DNA of 53,649 bases, taken from contig NZ_RHLQ01000022.1 of NCBI RefSeq assembly GCF_003711845.1, forward strand, positions 1 to 53,649, read 5' to 3'. The notes under the pieces are model-generated. The model was not told the DNA's origin. It saw only the letters and a list, made by a program, of their open reading frames with translations, and made no database searches. This stretch comes from Lysinibacillus halotolerans (GTDB lineage Bacteria > Bacillota > Bacilli > Bacillales_A > Planococcaceae). Positions 1 to 6,186 of the stretch are shown here, in pieces. The position numbers were made by a program, and so were the translations under genes. Each line of letters begins with the position of its first letter. Position 1 is the first letter of the stretch.

Positions 1-68
1 ACACTTTCTTGTCCATTTACATAACGTAATAATATTCGTATTTTTTCATCTTTTGTAATTTTAGTCAT
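1..68 (-). CDS. IS3-type transposase orfA, 5' fragment (cut by window edge)
   Basis: Only the first 22 codons are in the window, reading MTKITKDEKIRILLRYVNG and on past the left edge. The basic, HTH-like start resembles the OrfA (DNA-binding) protein of IS3-family elements, which makes the transposase together with OrfB by programmed frameshifting. The ATG lies just inside a 16-bp inverted repeat that looks like the element's end. Family assignment is inferred from a short stretch plus the terminal repeat; the rest of the element lies outside the window. Confidence 0.55.
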   Translation of the reverse strand, partial: MTKITKDEKIRILLRYVNGQES

Positions 69-76
69 AAAAAACA

Positions 77-114
77 CCCCGTAAAAGTTAGATTGGTGTC
101 TAACTTTTACGGGG
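77..114. repeat. 16-bp inverted repeat at the IS end
   Basis: Perfect arms at 77-92 and 99-114 (CCCCGTAAAAGTTAGA and its complement) around a 6-base loop. Read on the minus strand, the element would begin with TG at 116, as is usual for IS3-family ends. The hairpin sits directly between the presumed IS tip and the orfA start, so it may fold in any transcript entering from outside and limit transposase synthesis. That role is inferred from other insertion sequences. Confidence 0.6.
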
Positions 115-213
115 CATATCATGTGGAGGGCGGTTTTTTTATGTTATGTTAAAAAATATCTAAATCTTTGGTATATTAATTTAATAGACTAATTAATAGA
201 TAGGGGCAATATG

Positions 214-1308
214 ATGAGTGATTTGATAAGTGTTTTACATATACCAGACGATATAGGTTATTGGCTTGTCAGAGCGGATGGTGGAAAATATTACGAAGAC
301 TTCTTACTAAACAATTTTATTGCTGTATCAGATAATGAAGTTACATTAGAATCATTGATTAATAGTGGAGATAGTAGTATTGCAGGTATTACAATAGACC
401 ATTATAAAACGCTGTACAAAGATATATACAAGGATTGGACGGCACAACAAATATCTCACGGTACGAGTAGGACATTTAAGTTTATTCAGGAAATGAAAAT
501 AGGCGATATAGTTATGGTGCCTTCGAAAAAGTCAACAAGTTTTATAATTGGTATTATTAAAAGTAATCCATACGAAATATCAAAAGAAGAAATTGAATCT
601 AAAGTAGAGGTTAATTATGCTGTTAATCCATTTTTTAAAAGAAGAAATATCGAATGGATAAAAGAAGTTTCGAGAAATGAAATCTCAGAAAAGTTATATT
701 GGATACTATCAGCACACCAGACTATATTTGATTTGAAAGAAGAGAAGGAATATATAAATCAATTATTATCTCCCATTTATGTTCAAGAGGGGCTTTGCCA
801 CGGGACATTAAAAATCTCTAAGGAGGAAGGACTTAATTCGAACGAATGGTATGATTTATATTCTATTATTAAAAAACAATCTAATAAAAGTGGGCATGAG
901 TTAATTGTAAGATCTAATGTACAAAGCCCTGGTTTAATTGAATTATTATCATCAGACTGGGTAGCTGTAGTTACAACGGTCTCTATATTAAGTGGAATTG
1001 TCGTAGGCGATGTAGATTTTTTCGGTATTAAATTTAAAGGAATAGTGCCATCTATTCAAGCCTATAAGAAAGGCCAAATGGAAATAAAAAAGACAGAAAA
1101 AGAAATTGAGATTATGGAAGAAGAAAAAATTACAAAACAATTAGAAAATGAACGATTGCGTCGCGAATTGGAAAACGAAGAAACAAAAAAAGAAGCCGAA
1201 CTGGTCAGAGAACGGCTTAAAATTACTGATTTCGATGCAGGAAAGTTGATTTCTTCAGTTGAAAAGCAAATGGGTAATGATGACGTTCGGGATGCGGAGC
1301 AACCTTAA
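214..1308 (+). CDS. Protein with N-terminal PUA/EVE-like region and C-terminal coiled coil
   Basis: 364 residues from the second of two adjacent ATGs; AGGGG at 202-206 is 7 bases from it but only 4 from the ATG at 211. The first ~135 residues (GYWLVRADGGKYYEDF, then GDIVMVPSKKSTSFIIGII) resemble the PUA/EVE-like reader module found in front of Mrr- and McrB-type restriction enzymes. The middle is unrecognised. About residues 240-260 are hydrophobic, and roughly 285-340 form a highly charged Glu/Lys/Arg coiled coil. No nuclease, ATPase or methylase motif is visible. It lies alone next to an insertion sequence. A defence-related sensing role is possible but is inference. Its last 86 bases overlap a convergent small gene. 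Confidence 0.6.
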   Translation: MSDLISVLHIPDDIGYWLVRADGGKYYEDFLLNNFIAVSDNEVTLESLINSGDSSIAGITIDHYKTLYKDIYKDWTAQQISHGTSRTFKFIQEMKIGDIVMVPSKKSTSFIIGIIKSNPYEISKEEIESKVEVNYAVNPFFKRRNIEWIKEVSRNEISEKLYWILSAHQTIFDLKEEKEYINQLLSPIYVQEGLCHGTLKISKEEGLNSNEWYDLYSIIKKQSNKSGHELIVRSNVQSPGLIELLSSDWVAVVTTVSILSGIVVGDVDFFGIKFKGIVPSIQAYKKGQMEIKKTEKEIEIMEEEKITKQLENERLRRELENEETKKEAELVRERLKITDFDAGKLISSVEKQMGNDDVRDAEQP

Positions 1309-1447
1309 AAATCATGAGAGCTAGCGCTAGTAGAATTACGAAAAAATGCACGAACTCAATAGGAACAAAAAATGAAATTACTTTAGTAACCAGGTAAACA
1401 ACAGACATAAGCAAAAAGTAACCGTATAATACCTGAACAAATTTCAT
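1223..1447 (-). CDS. Small two-helix membrane protein (hypothetical)
   Basis: 74 residues with an N-terminal half that is almost entirely hydrophobic (two likely membrane helices, about residues 5-28 and 32-48) and a His/Lys-rich tail. AAGGAG lies about 11 bases before the ATG on the minus strand. It is not a family I recognise. Its 3' end overlaps the convergent 214-1308 gene by 86 bases, which is unusual; the tail encoded in the overlap could be accidental. It may be a real small membrane protein or a chance frame. Confidence 0.4.
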   Translation of the reverse strand: MKFVQVLYGYFLLMSVVYLVTKVISFFVPIEFVHFFVILLALALMIFKVAPHPERHHYPFAFQLKKSTFLHRNQ

Positions 1448-1481
1448 CTTAGTTCCAGCTCCTTCCTTAGATTATCTTAAT

Positions 1482-1505
1482 AATCGCATTAATTATGCGA
1501 TTTTT
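1482..1505 (+). terminator. Weak hairpin with T tail
   Basis: AATCGCAT and ATGCGATT pair around TAATT and are followed by TTT. It could end plus-strand transcription from the 214-1308 gene, 170 bases upstream. The stem is short and the tail poor. Confidence 0.3.
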
Positions 1506-1545
1506 CAAGAATTAAAAGTACTATTTCGTACTATTTTATGCATTT

Positions 1546-1580
1546 AAAGACCAAGCAATTATAAAATTGGCTTGGTCTTT
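1546..1580. terminator. Hairpin downstream of the small HTH gene
   Basis: AAAGACCAAGC (1546-1556) pairs perfectly with GCTTGGTCTTT (1570-1580), flanked by A- and T-rich ends so it can work in both directions. It lies just past the stop of the minus-strand HTH gene at 1586. Confidence 0.65.
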
Positions 1581-1585
1581 TTCGT

Positions 1586-1831
1586 TTATTCTTCATATGG
1601 TCTGTATTTTTTGTTCAATTCCTGTGCAGAAGCTTTTCGATTTTCAATATCTTCTCTTAAAAAGAGTCTATCTCTACTTAGTTCTTTTATGGGCACTAAT
1701 TTACCGCGTTTAACAAGTGAGTTTAGAGCTTGGCGTGATATTTGTAATTCCTCTATAACCTCTGATGATGTTAAAACTTCATTTTTTACATACTTTTTAA
1801 AGTCATCTTTGTTTTGAATGTTATATTCCAA
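1586..1831 (-). CDS. Small helix-turn-helix DNA-binding protein (excisionase/phage-like)
   Basis: 81 residues from a TTG start chosen because AAGAGG sits about 7 bases upstream; a longer reading frame to 1906 has no such site. The core VLTSSEVIEELQISRQALN is a MerR/excisionase-type helix-turn-helix, followed by a charged stretch (GKLVPIKELSRDRLFLREDI) like the wing of those folds. Proteins of this kind are common in phages and integrative elements as small regulators. The ribosome site overlaps the end of the 55-codon membrane peptide upstream, 4 bases from its stop, so the two may be translationally coupled. The direct repeat in the 2181-2234 promoter is a candidate target; that is a guess. 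Confidence 0.6.
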   Translation of the reverse strand: MEYNIQNKDDFKKYVKNEVLTSSEVIEELQISRQALNSLVKRGKLVPIKELSRDRLFLREDIENRKASAQELNKKYRPYEE

Positions 1832-1835
1832 AATT

Positions 1836-2003
1836 TTAACCTCTTTTCTTGAATAAATGTTTAAAAATGAATAATACGAGCCATAGAATGGATACACCAA
1901 AACCAATCCATTTTAAGAAATTCATGTTGTTAAAATCAAGGTCCACTAAAAAAATTGCCACTAAAATAAAAACTAACCAATCTGTTGAAGATATTCTGTT
2001 CAT
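1836..2003 (-). CDS. 55-residue two-helix membrane peptide
   Basis: The frame reads MNRISSTDWLVFILVAIFLV, then about 12 residues, then a second hydrophobic stretch (FLKWIGFGVSILWLVLFIF) ending in a basic KHLFKKRG tail. This predicts two membrane helices with the positive end inside. No ribosome binding site is visible before the ATG at 2003, nor before the in-frame ATG at 1924, so the start is uncertain. Its stop overlaps the ribosome site of the HTH gene at 1831. It lies downstream of a toxin-like peptide on the same strand. I do not recognise the family. Confidence 0.4.
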   Translation of the reverse strand: MNRISSTDWLVFILVAIFLVDLDFNNMNFLKWIGFGVSILWLVLFIFKHLFKKRG

Positions 2004-2036
2004 AATTTTATGGAGGATGTGATAAAATTTAAGAGT

Positions 2037-2065
2037 GAAGGAAGGCTGAAGTTTCAGCCCCCTTC
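2037..2065. terminator. Symmetrical hairpin after the toxin-like peptide
   Basis: GAAGG..GGCTGAA at 2037-2050 pairs with TTCAGCC..CCTTC at 2053-2065. It lies 8 bases past the stop of the 35-residue peptide. The T tail is weak in both directions. It could stabilise the 3' end of the peptide mRNA, or end an antisense transcript. Confidence 0.45.
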
Positions 2066-2072
2066 TTTAGTG

Positions 2073-2180
2073 TTAGTCCTTATCATTGTCCTTTTTCAAC
2101 CAATCGCAAATATCAAGTGTGCCTTTGATACTTGCGATTATACCGGCAATGATGAGGACTATATTTCTTAAATCCTCCAT
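2073..2180 (-). CDS. 35-residue type I toxin-like (holin-like) membrane peptide
   Basis: The frame encodes MEDLRNIVLIIAGIIASIKG followed by TLDICDWLKKDNDKD: one hydrophobic helix (about residues 6-20) and a short charged tail. The expression signals are exceptional: AAAGGAGGTG 6 bases before the ATG and a consensus sigma-A promoter just upstream. This build (30-60 residues, one helix, strong ribosome site, own promoter, hairpin after the stop) matches the membrane toxins of type I toxin-antitoxin systems in Bacillales, such as the TxpA/BsrG class. No family motif proves it. The expected antitoxin would be an antisense RNA. It could instead be a harmless small membrane peptide of a phage remnant. 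Confidence 0.6.
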   Translation of the reverse strand: MEDLRNIVLIIAGIIASIKGTLDICDWLKKDNDKD

Positions 2181-2205
2181 TTTTTCACCTCCTTTCTATA
2201 CTTTT

Positions 2206-2234
2206 ATTATACACTCGATATTAACTCGAGTCAA
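2206..2234 (-). promoter_or_regulatory. Consensus sigma-A promoter of the toxin-like peptide, with direct repeat
   Basis: On the minus strand TTGACT (2229-2234) and TATAAT (2206-2211) are separated by exactly 17 bases. Inside this spacer ACTCGA occurs twice on the plus strand (2213-2218 and 2224-2229), 11 bases apart, that is one helical turn, which looks like a repressor site. Confidence 0.75.
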
Positions 2235-2306
2235 CAGATTGTTATAAATTCTTTTACTTTTTTGAAAAAATTACATCAATAAATCCAATTGTAGTTATCA
2301 TTCTTA

Positions 2307-2335
2307 TTGATAAAAGGGAATATTTGTTCTATAAT
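2307..2335 (+). promoter_or_regulatory. Sigma-A promoter of the SOS pair
   Basis: TTGATA (2307-2312) and TATAAT (2330-2335) are spaced by 17 bases. The upstream LexA-like box covers the end of the spacer up to the -10 element, so repressor binding would block polymerase. Confidence 0.75.
2318..2329. promoter_or_regulatory. lexA operator: LexA (DinR) box 1, one mismatch
   Basis: GAATATTTGTTC differs by one base from GAAC-N4-GTTC, the core of the Bacillus LexA site. It abuts the -10 element. Confidence 0.6.
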
Positions 2336-2348
2336 TTACTTAAAAATA

Positions 2349-2360
2349 GAACATATGTTC
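2349..2360. promoter_or_regulatory. lexA operator: LexA (DinR) box 2, perfect palindrome
   Basis: GAACATATGTTC is a perfect match to GAAC-N4-GTTC, with the purine/pyrimidine pattern of the B. subtilis consensus. It lies between the promoter and the first start codon, about where transcription begins. Confidence 0.8.
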
Positions 2361-2378
2361 CTTGTGGGGGTGGTATCA

Positions 2379-2600
2379 ATGAAAGAACAGTTAAACAAAG
2401 TAATGCAACGTAATCAGTTAGTAGATATGATGTACATCGCTAAAAATGGTGAAATCACTAAAAGACGTATTAAAGTAACGAATGTATCTGATGATAAATT
2501 TAATGCTTATTGCTTTTTAAAACATGCTAATCGAGTATTTTTTATCGATAATGTTCTTGCATTGGTACCAGTTATCCGAAAAGAGCGTGAAGTGATTTGA
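2379..2600 (+). CDS. Small WYL-like protein, SOS-controlled
   Basis: 73 residues starting MKEQLNKVMQRNQLVDMMYI; GGGGGTGG lies about 6 bases before this ATG, so the longer upstream frame is not used. The pattern (a short helix, then MMYIAKNGEITKRRIKV, then AYCFLKHANRVFFIDNVLAL) resembles the WYL/Sm-like small beta proteins that accompany YolD and UvrX-type polymerase genes in Bacillus. Two LexA boxes upstream make it a DNA-damage gene. It overlaps the next gene by 4 bases. A translesion polymerase is not found nearby. The WYL relation is from recognition of the pattern; the function is unknown. Confidence 0.65.
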   Translation: MKEQLNKVMQRNQLVDMMYIAKNGEITKRRIKVTNVSDDKFNAYCFLKHANRVFFIDNVLALVPVIRKEREVI

Positions 2601-2941
2601 TTGACTTTAATGCTGCAGACTTAATTCATAAACACATTATCCTCGATTTGACAAAACGGACTTTAGAGCGCGATCTAAATCATTTAAATGATATTAAAAT
2701 GAATCGTCCATTAGCTATGTGGATGGAACAACAAATAATTGTAGTTCAAAATGAATTAAGAGAAGTGAAATCCCAATTGGGTAAGAGTGGTATTAAAGTT
2801 CAAGCAGAAATACGAATCGATAAAGATATTACGGAATATGTGATTATGGATAAGGGGACTGAACATAATCGTAGATACTTAAATATTGCACTTAAAAATA
2901 AGGTTGATGATGAGATAAAAAGATTATTGAATGTGCAATAA
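2597..2941 (+). CDS. Hypothetical protein, second gene of the SOS pair
   Basis: 114 residues with a TTG start that overlaps the stop of the preceding gene (TTGA), implying translational coupling. Residues about 10-65 are helical and charged with heptad-like hydrophobic spacing (a probable coiled coil), and the remainder, about 68-114, is mixed. No catalytic motif or membrane segment is visible and I do not recognise the family. Because it shares the LexA-controlled promoter it should be induced on DNA damage. A terminator follows immediately. Confidence 0.6.
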   Translation: MIDFNAADLIHKHIILDLTKRTLERDLNHLNDIKMNRPLAMWMEQQIIVVQNELREVKSQLGKSGIKVQAEIRIDKDITEYVIMDKGTEHNRRYLNIALKNKVDDEIKRLLNVQ

Positions 2942-2944
2942 AAA

Positions 2945-2964
2945 AGCCACTCGAATGAGTGACT
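2945..2964 (+). terminator. Terminator of the SOS pair
   Basis: CACTC-GAAT-GAGTG stem extended by AG/CT, preceded by A6. It is nearly the same sequence as the hairpin at 3111-3140. Confidence 0.5.
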
Positions 2965-3110
2965 AAAAATGCTTCGACTATCTTCCTAGGACTTTTCAAT
3001 TTTCTCTTTTTAATTTGAAGAATTGTTTAGTCGATTTCTTATTTTTGGAAAAGTGTTTGAGATGTAAATCAAGTGTAACCTAACTAAATATTGTTCATAC
3101 TTTTAAGTAC

Positions 3111-3140
3111 AAAAAAAGCCACTCAATGAGTGACTTTTTT
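3111..3140 (-). terminator. Terminator of the acidic membrane protein gene
   Basis: On the minus strand GTCACTCATTGAGTGGC forms the stem and is followed by T7; A/T runs on both sides allow bidirectional use. Confidence 0.75.
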
Positions 3141-3147
3141 CTATTGA

Positions 3148-3870
3148 TTAATCAGTTGTTTGTTGTGTTAATCCTAAATTCTCTTCAATAGATAGTCTAT
3201 TTGCCATAGCCTGCATTAATTCTACATCACCAGAAGAAATTATTGATTTAATTTCTTCAACTTTAGATGGTTTTAAATTACCTTCATCAAACATTTCTGC
3301 AGCGCTTCTACTTGCTATTGCACGATAATCTGCAGATTCAATTAACTTTTCTTTATAGCTTTCTAATAACTTTTTATTCTCTTTTGATAAATTTCCCCCT
3401 TCAAATTCCGCTATATTATCGCTTAGCACATTATAGTTTGTCTCAATGAAAGTCATATTTCGATAAGCAGTGTACACGTCTACTGAACCATCTGATACAC
3501 CATTAAATGTTGTTACCCATAAATCATTCCAAATTCTATCATATTCAGCCTGAAAGTCATCAATGGCTGGTAACACTTCAGTTTGATAATAAGTCACCTC
3601 GTCTTGCGAAGGTTTTTCTGTAGATTCTTCTTTTGGTTCCTCAGTTTTTTCTGATGTTTCAGCTACTTCTTTAGTTTCACTTTCTACAGCTTGTTTTGTA
3701 GTATTCTTCGAATCTGGTGATGGAATAAACAATGCAATTATAAATACTACAAAAGATAGAGCTAATACAAGTCCACCTTTCATTTTTTTCTTTCTAATTA
3801 ATCCTAGAATTAATAAAATGATTCCTACTATTATTCCTAAAAATCCTATTACACCTAAAAAAGCACTCAA
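3148..3870 (-). CDS. Membrane-anchored acidic extracellular protein (hypothetical)
   Basis: 240 residues from a TTG start, chosen because GAGGTG lies 6 bases upstream; the longer frame to 3933 has no ribosome site. Two hydrophobic segments (about residues 3-23 and 30-48) with a basic KKK turn between them are followed by a Glu/Thr/Ser-rich linker (about 52-90) and a helical domain of about 150 residues. The linker and topology suggest the C-terminal domain is outside the membrane. No catalytic motif is seen and the family is not recognised. Together with the neighbouring small genes it looks like accessory or phage-derived cargo. Confidence 0.65.
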   Translation of the reverse strand: MSAFLGVIGFLGIIVGIILLILGLIRKKKMKGGLVLALSFVVFIIALFIPSPDSKNTTKQAVESETKEVAETSEKTEEPKEESTEKPSQDEVTYYQTEVLPAIDDFQAEYDRIWNDLWVTTFNGVSDGSVDVYTAYRNMTFIETNYNVLSDNIAEFEGGNLSKENKKLLESYKEKLIESADYRAIASRSAAEMFDEGNLKPSKVEEIKSIISSGDVELMQAMANRLSIEENLGLTQQTTD

Positions 3871-4642
3871 ATTTTTCACCTCATTATTATTTTGTACATA
3901 AATAACTATAAAGGTAATTGATAACAATATCACATATTTTTTACTATATCATCACAAAAATGATGATGTTTTGATGATACCACATCAATTGTAGGTATAC
4001 ATATGTATAAAAAAGCGAATACCTACATAGCAAAAGTATAAGGAGAATCTAACATTATATAACTAGATATTAGAATATATATTTCATGTGTAAAAGAACG
4101 TAAAAAATACGATTACACCCACAAATAACCCACGAATGTATTTTGGATTATTTTATCTTATTTCTAAAAAGTAATATAAAACCTTTAATTAACAGTATTT
4201 TCTTATTCGTATTCATTCCAATTTTATTACAAATTAATCAAATTCGAAATGGAAGGTTCTATTGGTTAATTCCAATACAATCAATGATTTCGAGGGTTTT
4301 TAGGAAGCTAGGAACTCAAAAAATTCAAATGATAAAGACCGAGTGCAATTGCGTTCGGTCTTTTTTATGTGCAAGAAAATAGGGGGCACCTTATATGAAA
4401 TTGTGGTAAGTTTCACTGTTAATCCACCATCTGTCCCTATTAAACTTTACAATTCTGTCTCTTTTATCATGTACAGAAATTTTCTAAAATGATTTAATCA
4501 TTTATAAAGAATGAGTTGATGAAGAATGTATAAGTTGTTCAGAAAAACGGCTATGTACAGACGATAAACGTATTGATTTTAAGCCACGCACAGGCAGGCT
4601 CCTGGATTTACGGATAGAGAGAATCTTAATGCATTTTTATTT
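3871..4642. other. Gene-poor stretch with two inverted repeats and one terminator
   Basis: No convincing gene. ATCATC-N8-GATGAT at about 3949-3968 lies in front of the acidic protein gene and may be an operator. TGTAGGTAT (3990-3998) and ATACCTACA (4019-4027) form a second inverted repeat. A frame at 4143-4382 is low in complexity and runs through the terminator at 4334. From 4367 to 4642 nothing recognisable is seen. Confidence 0.5.
4334..4366 (+). terminator. Orphan terminator
   Basis: AAAGACCGA pairs with TCGGTCTTT around a 12-base loop, followed by T6. There is no clear gene ending just upstream, so it may be left over from a lost gene. Confidence 0.65.
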
Positions 4643-4816
4643 CTATCTTCCTGAAAGGTAGAGAGATAAGGGATGCCAAGCAATGTGTCCTAACGTCCAA
4701 TTTTGTGCTGTTATTTCTTGTTTAAGTGATTCATCAGTTAGATTATTTAGTAGGTTCTGTGTAAAGCTCGCTTCGAATTCCAAAGATCTCAAAAAATCAG
4801 ATAAGGTTTGGAACAT
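4643..4816 (-). pseudogene. Truncated DinB-family protein
   Basis: 57 codons from an ATG with GAGGAGA about 6 bases upstream. The sequence MFQTLSDFLRSLEFEASFTQ through TLGHIAWH matches the N-terminal third of DinB/YfiT-like metalloenzymes, whose full length is about 150-165 residues; HIAWH carries the first conserved metal-binding His region. After that it turns into a short unrelated tail and a stop, and none of the remaining DinB sequence is found in the next 280 bases in any frame I could follow. It is best read as a gene broken by deletion next to the accessory region. Confidence 0.65.
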
Positions 4817-5094
4817 AAAAATTCTCCTCAATAATTAGTTTTGCTTTCTATGCATCATAAGTTCAAGTATACTCTTGCTTGTGTAAATTAGAATTAGATT
4901 TTTTACAAAAAAGTTTAATTTTACCGCACATCTTAAATGGTGCAACTTTACAACCTTTAATCACAAAATAAAACGTAGAATACAACTTTGCATGAGAACT
5001 GGAAGTTTTTCCACGACAATTAAATATCTATGAATCCAATAAAATATGATTAATTTCTATAGAACTATTTGAAACTTAGTGATAAGTTAATTCT
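4817..5094. other. Intergenic region between the DinB fragment and the phosphodiesterase
   Basis: 278 AT-rich bases. No gene, clear promoter or hairpin recognised. Confidence 0.4.
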
Positions 5095-5913
5095 ATGAAA
5101 AAATATATTATTTACCTAATTCTCATTTTAGCGGTAGGAAGCTTTATTTTTGTTGTTAAGAACAACCAAGAACGAACTGTTCAGTTGATTGCACATAGAG
5201 GTGCTAATAACATAGCACCTGAACATACAATCACAGCATATAAGAAAGCTATAGAACTGGGTGCAGATTTCATTGAAATTGATTTACGAATGACAAAAGA
5301 TGGTTATCTTGTATCTATGCATGACGATACAATCGAAAGAACAACGAATGGGAAAGGAAAAGTTTCGAATTTTAATTTAGATGAATTGAAAAAGCTAGAT
5401 GCAGGTTCGTGGTTTGAAAATCGTTATAAAAAGGAAACAATTCCAACCCTTGAAGAGATTTTTGAAACCTTTGGTAAGAAGACGAATTATTATATAGAAA
5501 CTAGACTAGTAAATAACGAGCCAATAATGGAAGAAAAATTAGTAAAATTAATTGAGGAAGAAGGATTGCAAGATCAAGTAGTAATCGAATCTTTTTCTCC
5601 TGACAGCTTAAAAGCCATTCATCGTATCGACAAGGAGATACCATTAATCCAATTAATTTATCCTGATAAAATGTTGGAAGTTGACGAGAAGGAAATTAAA
5701 AATTACGCTATTGGCGTTGGCCCATATGCACCTAAAGTTGATCGAGAATTTGTAGAAAGGATGCATAAAGCAGGGTTAGAAGTTGACGTATGGTTTGATC
5801 GTAAAAACGAAAAAGAGTATATGAAGAAAATATTATCATATGATGTAGATACTGTTTTTACCGATTATCTTGAAAATACAGAGGAAATTTTAAGCCGTGA
5901 AGAAAGTGAGTAA
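5095..5913 (+). CDS. Glycerophosphodiester phosphodiesterase, membrane-anchored
   Basis: 272 residues. Residues 4-21 form an N-terminal hydrophobic anchor, so the enzyme faces outward. The GDPD TIM-barrel follows: AHRG with His34-Arg35, FIEIDLRMTKDG with Glu61 and Asp63 as metal ligands, and His76 in SMHDD as the second catalytic His. The usual APENT motif reads APEHT here, an Asn to His change next to the first active-site strand. The family hydrolyses glycerophosphodiesters to glycerol-3-phosphate and an alcohol. No strong ribosome site precedes the ATG. A strong terminator follows at 5995, so it is a single-gene unit. Confidence 0.88.
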   Translation: MKKYIIYLILILAVGSFIFVVKNNQERTVQLIAHRGANNIAPEHTITAYKKAIELGADFIEIDLRMTKDGYLVSMHDDTIERTTNGKGKVSNFNLDELKKLDAGSWFENRYKKETIPTLEEIFETFGKKTNYYIETRLVNNEPIMEEKLVKLIEEEGLQDQVVIESFSPDSLKAIHRIDKEIPLIQLIYPDKMLEVDEKEIKNYAIGVGPYAPKVDREFVERMHKAGLEVDVWFDRKNEKEYMKKILSYDVDTVFTDYLENTEEILSREESE

Positions 5914-5994
5914 TCAATGAAATTTTTAATTTATATGAATAGCTCATTCATTTAATAAATAAAAGAACACTCTTAAGGAATGCTTTTATATTAT

Positions 5995-6022
5995 AACCTC
6001 CACAATGGTGGAGGTTTTTTTA
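5995..6022 (+). terminator. Terminator after the phosphodiesterase gene
   Basis: AACCTCCAC pairs perfectly with GTGGAGGTT around AATG and is followed by T7. Confidence 0.85.
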
Positions 6023-6186
6023 TTTATATCAAAATTTGAATCCATTTACAGCAGTACTTTTTATCCCACTCACTCCATCCCAAATCAAGTTTTCAATTAA
6101 ATTTGAAAATAAAAGATATATTTTTTTACGTATGATATATTGTATAAAACTGGAACAATTCACTAAAAAAGTAGGTGTTCATTACG

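Noticed and set aside
1572-1817. 81-codon plus-strand frame
   Set aside because: It is the opposite strand of the HTH gene, begins inside a terminator hairpin and has no ribosome site.
1-4140. Intact prophage or integrative element
   Set aside because: No integrase, att duplication, structural or replication genes are visible; only scattered small genes and one IS end, so at most a remnant or island edge.
4143-4382. 79-codon plus-strand frame
   Set aside because: No ribosome site, AT-driven composition, and it runs through the intrinsic terminator at 4334-4366.
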